DNA from: Selenomonas ruminantium subsp. ruminantium ATCC 12561
GTDB lineage: Bacteria; Bacillota; Negativicutes; Selenomonadales; Selenomonadaceae
Direction: 5' to 3'
Length of the DNA stretch: 64,000 nt
Assembly (NCBI RefSeq): GCF_000424065.1
Contig: NZ_AUJE01000018.1
Location: 19,103-83,102 of the forward strand
Below, in pieces: positions 27,800-38,300 of the stretch. Position 1 is the first letter of the stretch. Every line of letters begins with the position of its first letter. The notes below the pieces were generated by a model. The model worked only from the letters and a program-made list of their open reading frames with translations, was not told the origin of the DNA and did no database searches. Made by a program: the position numbers and the translations under genes.

Positions 27800-29011
27800 A
27801 TGTTTAGTGATGCACATAAAAAAGCCGGGGTTACTTACCCGCAGGGCTTTCAGGCTGCCGGTGTCAAGGCCGGCATAAAGAAAAGCGGCAATCTCGATGT
27901 TGCCGTAATCTATACGGAACAGGAAGCGGCCGTGGCCGGTACCTTTACCCAGAATGCGGTAGCATCGGCTCCGGTACGCGCGTCTAAAAAAGTTGTAGCT
28001 ACGGGCATGGCACATGCCATCACGGCGAATGCCGGCTGCGCTAATGCCTGCACGGGCGAACAGGGCGAAAAAGATGCGGCGGCTATGCAGGATATCACGG
28101 CCACGGCTTTGGGCTGCAAGGCGGACGATGTAGTGGTTGCCTCCACCGGCGTTATCGGTGTGAACCTGCCCATGGACAAGATGGAAGATGGTATCAAGCA
28201 GGCGGTTAAGGAACTGTCCACCGAAGGCAGTGAGAACGCCGGCAAGGCCATCATCACCACGGATACCTATTCCAAGTCCTGCGCTACAGAAATTACGCTC
28301 GGCGGTAAGGAAGTACGCTTTGGTGCTATCGCCAAGGGTTCGGGCATGATTCAGCCCAATATGGCCACTATGCTCTGCTTTATCACGACGGATGCGGCCA
28401 TTGACAGCAAGCTTCTGCAGAAGGCCCTGTCGGAAATCGTCGAGGTTTCCTTCAATATGATTTCCATTGACGGCGATATGAGCACCAATGATATGGTTAT
28501 CGTACTGGCCAACGGTGCCGCAGGCAATGCGAAAATCACCGAAGAAAATGAGGATTACAAGCTCTTTAAGGCCACGCTGCAGAATATCTGCCAGGAGCTG
28601 TCCAAGAAGATTGCGGCTGACGGTGAAGGCGCTACCAAGTTCCTGACTATTTCCGTAACGGGGGCAAGAAATTTTGCCGAAGCTAAGACCATTGGCATGA
28701 GCGTTGCCAAGAGTCCGCTCGTAAAGACGGCGTTCTTCGGTGAAGACCCCAACTGGGGCCGCGTAATCTGCGCTGTGGGTTATGCCGGCGTACCGATGGA
28801 CCCGAATAAGACTGTCGTGAAGTTCGGTGATATTCCCGTTTATGCCAATGGTGTAGGCGCAGATTATGATGAAGCAGAACTGCGGAAGGTCATGGAGGCC
28901 CATGATATCGTTATCGGTATCGATATGGGTGAAGGCGATGCCAAAGCCGATATTTGGAGCTGTGACTTCTCCTATGAATATGTGAAGATTAACGGGGAAT
29001 ACCACACCTAA
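27800..29011 (+). CDS. argJ: Glutamate N-acetyltransferase / ornithine acetyltransferase
   Basis: Self-processing enzyme (403 residues) that moves the acetyl group from N-acetylornithine to glutamate, recycling it. The cleavage site KGSGMIQPNMATMLCF is intact, with nucleophile Thr190, so alpha and beta chains should form. Whether it is mono- or bifunctional (also using acetyl-CoA) cannot be told; a separate ArgA-like acetyltransferase lies at 7.5 kb. Preceded by GAGGAGG. Confidence 0.96.
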   Translation: MFSDAHKKAGVTYPQGFQAAGVKAGIKKSGNLDVAVIYTEQEAAVAGTFTQNAVASAPVRASKKVVATGMAHAITANAGCANACTGEQGEKDAAAMQDITATALGCKADDVVVASTGVIGVNLPMDKMEDGIKQAVKELSTEGSENAGKAIITTDTYSKSCATEITLGGKEVRFGAIAKGSGMIQPNMATMLCFITTDAAIDSKLLQKALSEIVEVSFNMISIDGDMSTNDMVIVLANGAAGNAKITEENEDYKLFKATLQNICQELSKKIAADGEGATKFLTISVTGARNFAEAKTIGMSVAKSPLVKTAFFGEDPNWGRVICAVGYAGVPMDPNKTVVKFGDIPVYANGVGADYDEAELRKVMEAHDIVIGIDMGEGDAKADIWSCDFSYEYVKINGEYHT

Positions 29012-29023
29012 GGAGGCAGGCTG

Positions 29024-29908
29024 ATGTTTACAGCAGAAGATAAAGCCGCCATTTTGGTGGAGGCCCTGCCCTATATCCAGCAGTTCTATGGCAAGACCAT
29101 CGTCATCAAATACGGCGGCAATGCCATGATTAACGATGATCTCAAAGAAAAAGTTATGCAGGATATCGCCCTGATGAAATACGTTGGTATCCGTCCTGTC
29201 ATCGTTCATGGCGGCGGTCCGGATATCACGGGCTTCCTCAAAAAGGTCGGCAAGGAATCAGATTTTGTGGCAGGGCTTAGAGTCACCGATGAAGAAACCA
29301 TTGAGATTGCGGAAATGGTGCTCGACGGCAAGGTCAATTCCGAGATTGTCAATCTCCTGAACCGCCGCGGCGTAAGGGCTGTGGGGCTCAGCGGTAAAGA
29401 TGCTGGGCTGATCAAAGCCCGCAAGAAACTGGCCACGGTTTACGAAGGCGAGGACACCAAAAAGGTGGATATCGGCTATGTCGGCGAAGTGGAGCAGGTG
29501 GACACAGGTATTCTCGAAGACCTGCTGCAACAGGGCTATGTGCCCATTATCGCGCCCATTGGTGTAGGCGATAACGGCGAGAGCTACAATATCAACGCCG
29601 ATTATGTGGCGGCAGAGATTGCCGGTGCCTTGCAGGCAGAAAAACTGCTGCTTTTGACGGATATCGAGGGGATTTACAAGGACTTCAATGACAAGTCAAG
29701 TTTCATCTCCACCTTGCATCTGCCCGAGGCCAGGCAGTACATCAAAGAAGGCATTATCGCTGGCGGCATGATTCCCAAAGTGGAAGCCTGCCTGACGGCT
29801 TTGGAGCAGGGCGCAGGCAAGACCCATATCATTGACGGGCGGCTCGCACACTCCATTATCTTGGAAATCTTTACCTCCCGGGGCATTGGCACCCAGGTGG
29901 TGCGGTAA
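29024..29908 (+). CDS. argB: Acetylglutamate kinase
   Basis: Phosphorylates N-acetylglutamate (294 residues). Visible: TIVIKYGGNAM, VHGGGPDITGFLKK, the kinase segment LTDIEGIYKD and IIAGGMIPKVEACL. The long N-terminal helix (AAILVEALPYIQQF) is typical of hexameric, arginine-inhibited forms, so feedback inhibition is likely (inference). Twelve bases separate it from argJ. Confidence 0.96.
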   Translation: MFTAEDKAAILVEALPYIQQFYGKTIVIKYGGNAMINDDLKEKVMQDIALMKYVGIRPVIVHGGGPDITGFLKKVGKESDFVAGLRVTDEETIEIAEMVLDGKVNSEIVNLLNRRGVRAVGLSGKDAGLIKARKKLATVYEGEDTKKVDIGYVGEVEQVDTGILEDLLQQGYVPIIAPIGVGDNGESYNINADYVAAEIAGALQAEKLLLLTDIEGIYKDFNDKSSFISTLHLPEARQYIKEGIIAGGMIPKVEACLTALEQGAGKTHIIDGRLAHSIILEIFTSRGIGTQVVR

Positions 29909-30065
29909 GGAACTGTGCAGAAATAAATCTGTCAATAGAGCGCAGAACAAATTTTCATAGGCTAGGCGGAGGAGGGAGTCATAGCGGGGGCTATGGCGAC
30001 CGACGACAACAACGCCTATGGAAATTTGGGCAAGCTATATGACTGATTTATTTTGTAACAGTTCC
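29909..30065. repeat. 157-bp structured element between argB and argD
   Basis: GGAACTGT (29909-29916) and ACAGTTCC (30058-30065) are exact terminal inverted repeats. Inside are AAATAAATC / GATTTATTT, then CAAATTTTCATAGGC / GCCTATGGAAATTTG, and a central hairpin ATAGC-GGGG-GCTAT with C/G-rich loops. Most of the element can fold into one long arm. It may be a small nonautonomous mobile element (MITE-like) or a cis-acting RNA in the operon; no ORF. Confidence 0.6.
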
Positions 30066-30079
30066 GAAGGGGGCACAAT

Positions 30080-31282
30080 ATGCAGGAACAGGAAATTTTT
30101 GCGGAGGACCAGCAAAGCTATCTGCCGGTTTTTAACCGCTATAAAATCGTCCTTGACCACGGCGAAGGCGCCGAGGTTTGGGATATAAACGGCAAGAAAT
30201 ATCTGGATTTCTTGGGTGGCATTGCGGTAAATGTACTGGGGCATAACAACAAGGCCTTGGTACAGGCGGTGACGGAGCAGGCAGGAAAACTCATTCACTG
30301 CTCCAATCTCTACTACACCAAGCCACAGGCTGATGCGGCGGCCAAACTGGTCAAGCTCAGCGGTCTGGATAAGGCATTCTTCGCCAACTCCGGCGCGGAA
30401 GCCAATGAAGGGGCCATCAAGATTGCCCGCAAGTATGGATACAGCATCAATCCCGAAAAGACGGAAATCATATCCGCCTGGGACAGCTTCCATGGCCGTA
30501 CATTGGCTACGCTGACGGCTACGGGACAGACGCATTACCATGAAGGTTTGGGGCCATTGCCCGCAGGTTTCACCTATGTGCATTACAACGATATCGCCGA
30601 ACTGGAAAGCAAAATCAGCGACAAGACGGCGGCGGTGATGCTCGAAACCATTCAGGGTGAGGGCGGTGTCCATACACCGGATGGCGATTACCTCAAACAG
30701 GTTAGAGACCTTTGCGATAAGCATGGTGCCCTGCTGATTCTCGATGAAATACAGGCAGGTATCGGCCGCAGCGGCAAGTTCTTCGCCTATGAGAATTACG
30801 GCATCAAACCGGATATCGTAACACTGGCCAAAGGTTTGGCGGGCGGTGTGCCCATCGGCGCCTTTATCGTCACCGACAAGGTAGCGGCAGCCTTTAAGCC
30901 TGGCGACCATGGCACGACCTTTGGCGGCAATCCGCTGGCCTGTGCGGCAGCCAATGTGGTACTCGATACGGTACCAAAAGATGAATTTTTGAAAAATATT
31001 CAGGCTGTAGGCAAATATTTTAAGGATAAATTGCAGGAATTAGCGAAAAAATATCCAAAATTTATTGTAGATGTGCGTGGTGAGGGTCTGATTCTCGGCG
31101 CTGAACTTGCCGGTGCCGAACATGGCCGGGATATCGTCAATGACTGTCTGGCCAAGGGGCTGATTATCAACTGCACGGCGGGCAAGGTATTGCGCTTTAT
31201 CCCGCCGCTCATCATCACCACAGCACAGATTGATGAAGCATTTGCCGTAATGGACGAAGTTATCGGCAAATACGCCGAATAA
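30080..31282 (+). CDS. argD: Acetylornithine aminotransferase
   Basis: Pyridoxal-phosphate enzyme (400 residues) converting N-acetylglutamate semialdehyde to N-acetylornithine. Visible: ANSGAEANEGAIKIARKY, SFHGRTLATLTATGQ, ILDEIQAGIGRSG and the Schiff-base Lys251 in LAKGLAGGVPIGAF. It could also serve lysine synthesis in some species, but DapL makes that unnecessary here. AAGGGGG precedes ATG 30080. Confidence 0.95.
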   Translation: MQEQEIFAEDQQSYLPVFNRYKIVLDHGEGAEVWDINGKKYLDFLGGIAVNVLGHNNKALVQAVTEQAGKLIHCSNLYYTKPQADAAAKLVKLSGLDKAFFANSGAEANEGAIKIARKYGYSINPEKTEIISAWDSFHGRTLATLTATGQTHYHEGLGPLPAGFTYVHYNDIAELESKISDKTAAVMLETIQGEGGVHTPDGDYLKQVRDLCDKHGALLILDEIQAGIGRSGKFFAYENYGIKPDIVTLAKGLAGGVPIGAFIVTDKVAAAFKPGDHGTTFGGNPLACAAANVVLDTVPKDEFLKNIQAVGKYFKDKLQELAKKYPKFIVDVRGEGLILGAELAGAEHGRDIVNDCLAKGLIINCTAGKVLRFIPPLIITTAQIDEAFAVMDEVIGKYAE

Positions 31283-31293
31283 GGGGGCTTTGG

Positions 31294-32223
31294 ATGTTAA
31301 AAGGACGCGATATGTTGTCCATCCACGATTTATCCGTGGATGAAGTACAGGAGATTCTGGCACTGGCCCATGAACTCAAGGCCAAGCAGAAGGCGGGAAT
31401 CGAACATCATCTCTTAAAGGGCAAGACCCTGGGCATGATTTTTGAAAAGTCTTCCACGCGAACCAGAGTTTCGTTTGAAGTTGGCATGTACCAGCTCGGC
31501 GGGCAGGCGCTGTTCCTCTCGAACCGCGATTTGCAGCTGGGCCGCGGCGAACCCATTAAGGATACGGCACGCGTGCTGTCCCGTTATCTGGATGGCATTA
31601 TGATTCGTACCTACGGCCATGACCGCGTGGAGGAACTGGCCAAATACGCCGATATTCCGGTTATCAATGCGCTGACGGATTTGCTCCATCCCTGTCAGGT
31701 GCTCACTGACCTCTTAACCATTCAGGAGCATAAGGGCAAGAACCTCAAGGGCCTCAAAATGGCTTATGTGGGCGACGGCAACAATATGACCAACTCCTAC
31801 ATGTATGGCTGTGCCAAGGCCGGTATGACCTTTGTGGCTGCTACACCGGCAGATTATAAGCCGGATGCCACGGTGACCAAGCAGGCAAAAGAAGATGCCA
31901 AACTCACGGGCGCCAGCATTGAGCTCGTAACCGACCCGGTAGAAGCGGTCAAGGGCGCTGATATCGTGGTTACGGATACCTGGGCCAGCATGGGACAGGA
32001 AGATGAACACGATGCGCGCAAGAAAATCTTCGCTCCCTATCAGGTCAACAAGGAACTTATGGCTCATGCGGACAAGCGGGCTATCGTAATGCACTGCCTG
32101 CCGGCTTACCGCGGTGAAGAAATCACCGAGGAAGTCTTAGAGGCCAATGCCCATGTGATTTTTGATGAAGCAGAAAACCGCCTCCATACCCAAAAGGCCA
32201 TTATGGCGCTGACAATGGGTTAA
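31294..32223 (+). CDS. argF: Ornithine carbamoyltransferase
   Basis: Joins ornithine and carbamoyl phosphate to citrulline (309 residues). Visible: the carbamoyl-phosphate motif KSSTRTRVSFEVGMYQLGG, DLLHPCQVLTDL, and the ornithine loop MHCLPAYRGEEI, which distinguishes it from aspartate carbamoyltransferase. AAGGGGG site; 11 bases after argD. Carbamoyl phosphate synthase genes are not in the window. Confidence 0.96.
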   Translation: MLKGRDMLSIHDLSVDEVQEILALAHELKAKQKAGIEHHLLKGKTLGMIFEKSSTRTRVSFEVGMYQLGGQALFLSNRDLQLGRGEPIKDTARVLSRYLDGIMIRTYGHDRVEELAKYADIPVINALTDLLHPCQVLTDLLTIQEHKGKNLKGLKMAYVGDGNNMTNSYMYGCAKAGMTFVAATPADYKPDATVTKQAKEDAKLTGASIELVTDPVEAVKGADIVVTDTWASMGQEDEHDARKKIFAPYQVNKELMAHADKRAIVMHCLPAYRGEEITEEVLEANAHVIFDEAENRLHTQKAIMALTMG

Positions 32224-32261
32224 GGCGAGTATAGATTTAGAAGTGGAAAGGAAGTTCTATT

Positions 32262-33476
32262 ATGGCTAAACAGATTAAAAAAGTAGTTCTGGCTTACTCC
32301 GGTGGTCTCGATACATCCGTTATTATTCCCTGGCTCAAGGAAAATTATGATGGCTGCGAAGTTATCGCCTGCTGCGCTGATGTAGGGCAGGGCGATGAAC
32401 TGGATGCCGTGCATGACAAAGCGCTGAAATCCGGTGCTTCCAAGGTATATATCGCTGACCTCAAGGAAGAATTCCTCAAGGAATATGTATGGCCGACGCT
32501 CAAAGCCGGTGCTGTTTACGAAGATAAGTACCTGCTCGGTACGTCCTTTGCCCGTCCGATTATTGCCAAGAAGCTGGTGGAAATCGCTAAGCAGGAAGGC
32601 GCGGATGCTATTGCTCACGGCGCTACCGGCAAGGGCAATGACCAGGTGCGTTTTGAGCTGACCGTTAAGGCTCTGGCTCCGAACATCACGCTGATTGCTC
32701 CGTGGCGTGAATGGGACCTCGATTCCCGTTCTGCCGAAATCGAATATGCCAAGAAGCATGATATCCCCATTGCTACGGATAACAAGACCTATTCCATGGA
32801 TAGAAACATCTGGCATCTGTCCCATGAAGGTGCTGACCTTGAAGACCCGGCCAATGAACCGAAAGACAGCATGTTCCTGATTTCCAAGGCTCCGCAGGAT
32901 GCTCCGGACGAACCGGAATATGTGACCATTGACTTTGAAAAGGGCGAACCGGTTGCTGTTAACGGCAAGAAACTCGGCGCTGTAGAACTGCTGACCGAAC
33001 TCAACGAAATCGGTGCGCGCAATGGTGTGGGCATCGTGGATATCTGCGAAAACCGTCTGGTGGGCATGAAGTCCCGTGGCGTGTATGAGAATCCGGGCGG
33101 AGCACTGCTCTATTATGCACATCGTGAACTGGAATATCTCTGCCTTGACCGCAGCACCTACCATTACAAACAGCAGGTTGGCATCCGCTATGCTGAACTC
33201 GTCTATGATGGCATGTGGTTCTGCCAGCTGCGTGAAGCACTGGATGCTTTCGTAAACAGCACACAGCAGACGGTTACCGGTCAGGTTAAGCTCAAACTCT
33301 ACAAGGGCAATATCATTTCCGCTGGTTCCACGTCTCCGTATTCCCTCTACAGCCAGGAATTTGTAACCTTCGAACATGATGATGTGTACAATCAGGCTGA
33401 TGCTACGGGCTTTATCAACCTGTTCGGCCTGCCGCTTAAAGTTCGTGCCCTGATGCAGGAGAAGACGGGTAAATGA
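32262..33476 (+). CDS. argG: Argininosuccinate synthase
   Basis: ATP-dependent joining of citrulline and aspartate (404 residues). N-terminal PP-loop [17 protein letters not shown] and [14 protein letters not shown] are intact. AAGGAAG precedes ATG 32262. Its end overlaps argH by four bases (ATGA), so the two are translationally coupled. Confidence 0.97.
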   Translation: MAKQIKKVVLAYSGGLDTSVIIPWLKENYDGCEVIACCADVGQGDELDAVHDKALKSGASKVYIADLKEEFLKEYVWPTLKAGAVYEDKYLLGTSFARPIIAKKLVEIAKQEGADAIAHGATGKGNDQVRFELTVKALAPNITLIAPWREWDLDSRSAEIEYAKKHDIPIATDNKTYSMDRNIWHLSHEGADLEDPANEPKDSMFLISKAPQDAPDEPEYVTIDFEKGEPVAVNGKKLGAVELLTELNEIGARNGVGIVDICENRLVGMKSRGVYENPGGALLYYAHRELEYLCLDRSTYHYKQQVGIRYAELVYDGMWFCQLREALDAFVNSTQQTVTGQVKLKLYKGNIISAGSTSPYSLYSQEFVTFEHDDVYNQADATGFINLFGLPLKVRALMQEKTGK

Positions 33477-34891
33477 GTGAGGCCATGTGGGGAGGTCGTT
33501 TCACCAAGACCGTAGATGAAATGGTCAACGAATTCCAGGCCTCCATAAACTTTGACAAACGCATGTATCACGAAGATATTGCCGGTTCCATTGCCCATGC
33601 CATCATGCTGGCCAAATGCGGCATTATCTCCGATGATGACTGCGGTGCCATTCTGCAGGGCTTAAAGGATATCGAAGCGCAGATTGAAGCCGGGGAGTTT
33701 GACTTCTCGGTGGATTTGGAAGATATCCACATGAATATCGAAAAGCGGCTGACCGAGGCCATTGGCGAAGCTGGCGGGCGGCTCCATACCGCCCGCAGCC
33801 GCAATGACCAGGTGGCACTCGATACTCACATGTACATCCGCCGGGAAGTGGTGGCCGTGCAGAAAGAAATCATCAATTTGCAGGAAGCCCTGCTCGAAAC
33901 AGCGAAGAAAAATCAGGATGTGATTATGCCTGGTTACACGCATCTGCAGCGGGCACAGCCGATTCTCTTTGCGCATCACCTGATGGCTTACTTCGGTATG
34001 CTTTCCCGTGATTATGCCCGGTTCAGCGGCGTCTACCAGCGGGCGGATATCATGCCGTTAGGCGCTGGCGCGCTTGCCGGAACCACCTTCCCGATTGACC
34101 GGGAACTTGTGGCCAAGCAGCTGAACTTCGAGCAGATTTACAGCAATAGTTTGGATGCGGTCAGCGACCGTGACTACATCATGGAATTTCTGTCGGCAGC
34201 CAGCATTTTGATGGTACATCTTTCCCGCTTGTCGGAAGAAACCATCCTCTGGTGCAGCCGTGAGTTCTCCTTTGTGGAACTTGATGATGCCCATTGCACG
34301 GGCTCGTCCATGATGCCGCAGAAGAAGAATCCGGATGTTTCCGAACTCGTGCGCGGCAAGACGGGCCGGGTAATCGGCCACCTGATGGCTATGCTGACCA
34401 CGGTCAAAGGTTTGCCGTTGGCCTATAACAAGGATTTGCAAGAGGATAAGGAAGGTATCTTTGACTCTATCGACACGGTGAAATTCAGCCTGGGTGTCTA
34501 TGCCCAGCTTATCCGTGGCATGAAGGTCAAGAAAGATGTTATGCGCAAGGCGGTGGAGGAGGACTTCTCCAATGCAACCGACCTGGCCGACTACCTGGTA
34601 AAGAAGGGCATGCCCTTCCGTCAGGCACATGCGGTATCCGGTACGGCCGTGCACAAATGCATTGCCGAGGGCAAATATCTTGCCGATATGACCCTGCCGG
34701 AATTGCAGGAACTCTCGCCGCTCTTTGAGGCCGACATCGCCGAGGCTTTGAAGCCGGAAACCTGCGTCAACCAGCGCATTTCCTTGGGCGGTACGTCAAC
34801 AGAGCAGGTCAAACTGCAGCTGACCGCCGCACAGGAACTTATCGACGCTGAAAAAAAGACCAATACGACATTGACGAGTCAACAAATCTGA
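33473..34891 (+). CDS. argH: Argininosuccinate lyase
   Basis: Last step to arginine, releasing fumarate (472 residues). Visible: MWGGRFTK at the start, [10 protein letters not shown], and the superfamily signature [16 protein letters not shown]. Overlaps argG by four bases and ends the operon. Its last codons contain TTGACGAGTCAA (34871-34882), the first of a cluster of palindromes. Confidence 0.97.
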   Translation: MSEAMWGGRFTKTVDEMVNEFQASINFDKRMYHEDIAGSIAHAIMLAKCGIISDDDCGAILQGLKDIEAQIEAGEFDFSVDLEDIHMNIEKRLTEAIGEAGGRLHTARSRNDQVALDTHMYIRREVVAVQKEIINLQEALLETAKKNQDVIMPGYTHLQRAQPILFAHHLMAYFGMLSRDYARFSGVYQRADIMPLGAGALAGTTFPIDRELVAKQLNFEQIYSNSLDAVSDRDYIMEFLSAASILMVHLSRLSEETILWCSREFSFVELDDAHCTGSSMMPQKKNPDVSELVRGKTGRVIGHLMAMLTTVKGLPLAYNKDLQEDKEGIFDSIDTVKFSLGVYAQLIRGMKVKKDVMRKAVEEDFSNATDLADYLVKKGMPFRQAHAVSGTAVHKCIAEGKYLADMTLPELQELSPLFEADIAEALKPETCVNQRISLGGTSTEQVKLQLTAAQELIDAEKKTNTTLTSQQI

Positions 34892-34931
34892 CATGTCAAC
34901 ATAAATTTGACAAGTCAAATTGACTTGTCAA
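34871..34931 (+). repeat. Four palindromes of the TTGAC-NN-GTCAA family at the end of argH
   Basis: TTGACGAGTCAA (34871-34882), CTGACATGTCAA (34888-34899), TTGACAAGTCAA (34907-34918) and TTGACTTGTCAA (34920-34931). Another, ATGACATGTCAA, stands at 35055-35066. See the other members at 26.7, 40.6, 41.2, 54.7 and 56.7 kb. Confidence 0.8.
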
Positions 34932-34940
34932 ACATAACGA

Positions 34941-34982
34941 AACAGCCTTGCAGAAGAAAGATTTTCTGTAAGGCTGTTTTTC
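34941..34982 (+). terminator. Terminator of the arginine operon
   Basis: AACAGCCTTGCAGAA (34941-34955) pairs with TTCTGTAAGGCTGTT (34964-34978), followed by TTTTC. Confidence 0.88.
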
Positions 34983-35328
34983 GGTTTGTACATGGAGTTC
35001 AAGAAGCTTGACAAATACACGTAGCGGATACTGAAAGAATGGATTGAAAACAATATGACATGTCAACTCCATAATATAGGAACTGTAAAGAATTTTTCCT
35101 GTAAATCCCCAGCTGAATACGTTTCGGAAATAACACAATGAACTTGTTATCTACCGCCGACGGGCGACACGTTGTGATAATATGAAATTATCGAATAATG
35201 TAGCAGGTTTTTCCATGAGTGGTATCGAATAATCTCCATGAAGAAAATGCAGTGGAGAGCTAATTTTAACGTGTGTATGATTATAAGCAATTTATGGATT
35301 AGCTTATAAAGAAATGTCGGTGATAAAA
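34983..35328 (+). other. Intergenic region before the helicase gene
   Basis: AT-rich, with no convincing ORF. It holds one TTGAC-type palindrome (35055-35066) and a direct repeat TATCGAATAAT at 35189-35199 and 35223-35233 that might be an operator pair. No clear promoter was settled on. Confidence 0.4.
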
Positions 35329-38300
35329 ATGCATGATGAAAGAATAAATCATAAAACAGAATCGCAGTCTATAATTTATAATCGTGTATCATCTTTGTTT
35401 CAGTTTATTCAAGAATTGAATAAACTGAAACAGAAAACGATTCTTAATGTTAAAGATTATCGGTGGCATCTATGGTGTTCTGATTTGCCAAATGACCCGG
35501 AGAATATCAAGCTGTTTTATCAAGATAGAACTTCGGATGATGAGAATGTGTCAGTGGATGATGAGCAGGATAATGTACTGCTTAAGGTGCATAAGGAAGA
35601 TTTTGAACCGTGTCCGGCGCCTGAGAATATTCTACTAGATTGGTTGAAAGATGGTTGGAATGATTTTCGTTGCGACCTAGAGTATTATGATGAAAAAGTT
35701 GTTATGGAAATTGATCCTGATACCGCGGAGGAAGTTGAAAAAGTAATATCTTTTGATGAGAATACGAACAGAGTTTGTGAATCGAAGCGTTGGTCTGTCC
35801 TTCGTGAACAATGGAGGGAAAATCAAAAAAGAATTGCTGGGAATCGTGATGTTTTTGATAAAATATATAGTGAATACTATGCGTTGAAACGGGATAGTGA
35901 AACAGAGGAGGTCGTTGTTGGAAATGGTATTTTTTGTGATGCAAGGAATACATCTGTTTGTCATCCAATATTGACACGTAGGGTAAAGTTGGACTTTGAT
36001 GCTGTCAGTAACACAATGTATATTCTTGATACTGATGCTGAGCCTGAGATTTACTCTGATGTATTAAAGATATTGAATGGTGTTAATCTGCAGACAATCA
36101 ATGCATTACAGGATGAATTGGTGGAAAAAGATTATCATCCGCTGGATAGAAATGATACCCCCGAATTTCTAAAAGTTTTAATTCGTCAATTGTCGTCAGA
36201 TAGTGTTTATTCAAATAATGGAGAACCAGATGGTTGGAAGCATAATAACCGCTTTTTGCTTTATAATAATCCGTGTTTTATCCTTCGTAAGCGGCAGGAT
36301 GGTACGATAAGAGCCATAGAAAAAATCAATGAAGCGATTGGGGCGGGAATGGAAATCCCGAAAACGCTGATAGATTTAGTCAGTGGAGGAAAAGCAGATG
36401 TTTCACCTGCTGATAGAGAATATTCCATTGAAGAACAGTTGGCCATGGTTGGCGGTGAGAGTGTAGATATTCTTCTGAGCAAGGAAGCTAATCGTGAACA
36501 GTTGGAAATAGCGCATCGCATAGAGAAATATAATGCTGTGCTGGTTCAAGGGCCTCCTGGTACGGGTAAGACGCATACTATTGCTAATTTGTTAGGACAT
36601 TTTATTGCACAGGGGAAAAGTGTCCTTGTTACCAGTCACACAACAAAAGCATTGGATGTCCTAAAAGATAAAATAGCACCAGGACTGCAAAGCCTTTGTG
36701 TGTCGTTGCTGGACGACTCTAATAAGGATATGGAGAGGTCTGTTGAAGGCATTACCAGCTTTATGTCGCATCATTCCGCAAATAGTCTGAAGAAAGAAAT
36801 GGAAACTATCGGTGAAGAGCGTAAAAGCATTATTGCTGGTCTGGCAAAGGTCAGGAAAAAAATTTTCATGTGCATTCAAAAGGAATGTGAATCGATTATA
36901 TATCAAGGGGAAAGTCTGACACCGACAGATGCAGCTAAATATGTTGCCTTCAATCAAGAAAAGTTAGATTATATTCCTGGCACAGTTAAGGCGGAGGCTG
37001 TGCTGCCTTTGACTTTTGATGAACTGGTCGAGCTGTACCGTAGCAATAAAATAATAACGGATATGGATGCTGCTGAGTTAAGTTATGACCTCCCTGCGCC
37101 GAATGAATTGCTAGGGGTAACTGATTTTGAAGAATTATGCCGGCATTATTCTGAGGTGGAACATCATATCAATTCTGTTAGTGAGGCAGGTTTTCTTTCT
37201 GTGGATGCGTCCACGGAAAGTCAGACCATCAAGTTTAGGTTGTTTGGTCGGGAATTTATAATTGGTTATCCAGCAAAAGAGCCAATCAAAGCATTAAAAG
37301 AGTATTGCAGTAAATATGGTGAAATTTTGCCTTGGCAGCAGGCCGTTGTGGTCGATGGCGAGACTGGAGGCGGGTATAGAACCCGCTGGGAACGTCTTAT
37401 CGAACAGGTTGAAATTACGAATGATTTGAGTGCCAAAATGGCCGATATAGGTCTGGGCATGGAGGTTACTTTTGCCGAAGGGATATTGGTGGATGATTTA
37501 CTGGCACCATTAAAGGAAGCTAAAGGATATCTGGATAAAGGTAAATTGCCATTTATGTTTTCTGTTTTCCATAAGGCTTGTGATAAAGCTTTGAAATCTG
37601 TCCGGGTGTCTGGAAACGTACCATCTTGCAGTAAAGATTGTGAGGTGGCTATTCTGACGATTGAACTTCAACAGGCGCGTAGGAAATGTAATAATTTTTG
37701 GAATGAACTGCTGGTGCCGCATGGTGTATCGGAATTTCAGTCACTAGGGCCGCAGCCGGAACGAGCAGCTGTCCAATATACGCATTCTGTAGGCAAATTT
37801 TTGAATTGGACTGCTACGGATTATATGGATTTTAGTAATTTGTTGAAGAGTGCAGGCCTTCCTGAGGCTGAGGTGTGTGGTATTACGGCGTTGGATTCTG
37901 CACAAACGGCACTTAGTAAACGCTTAACAGCTATTCATGAGTCTATTCCATTATGTTGTGATGTGTGCATGGATATCCTGAATCTAACTAGTTATCGGGA
38001 GCAGTTGGAAAAGCTTTCACAAATTCTTGTTAAGGATAAACGGGTGAATAGTAATATCCTGCAGGATATATATCGTGCAGTAGCGACAAAGAATACTGAA
38101 CTTTATTGTGACTCACTGGGACGGTTGGTAGCTGTTTATGACAAATACAATGTAATGTTTAAGCGAAATGAGTATCTCAAACGCTTGCAACCTTATGCGC
38201 CGGATTGGGCGGAAGCGATCAGTAAACATGAAGGGATACATGGCAGTGATGTGGTTCGTAGTGATATCATGGAGGCGTGGAAGTGGCGGCAGTTATCTAT

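Noticed and set aside
27755..29209. Minus-strand ORF of 484 codons opposite argJ
   Set aside because: Shadow frame; it spans the argJ-argB junction and has no ribosome-binding site.
32220..33377. Minus-strand ORF of 385 codons opposite argG
   Set aside because: Shadow frame of argG.
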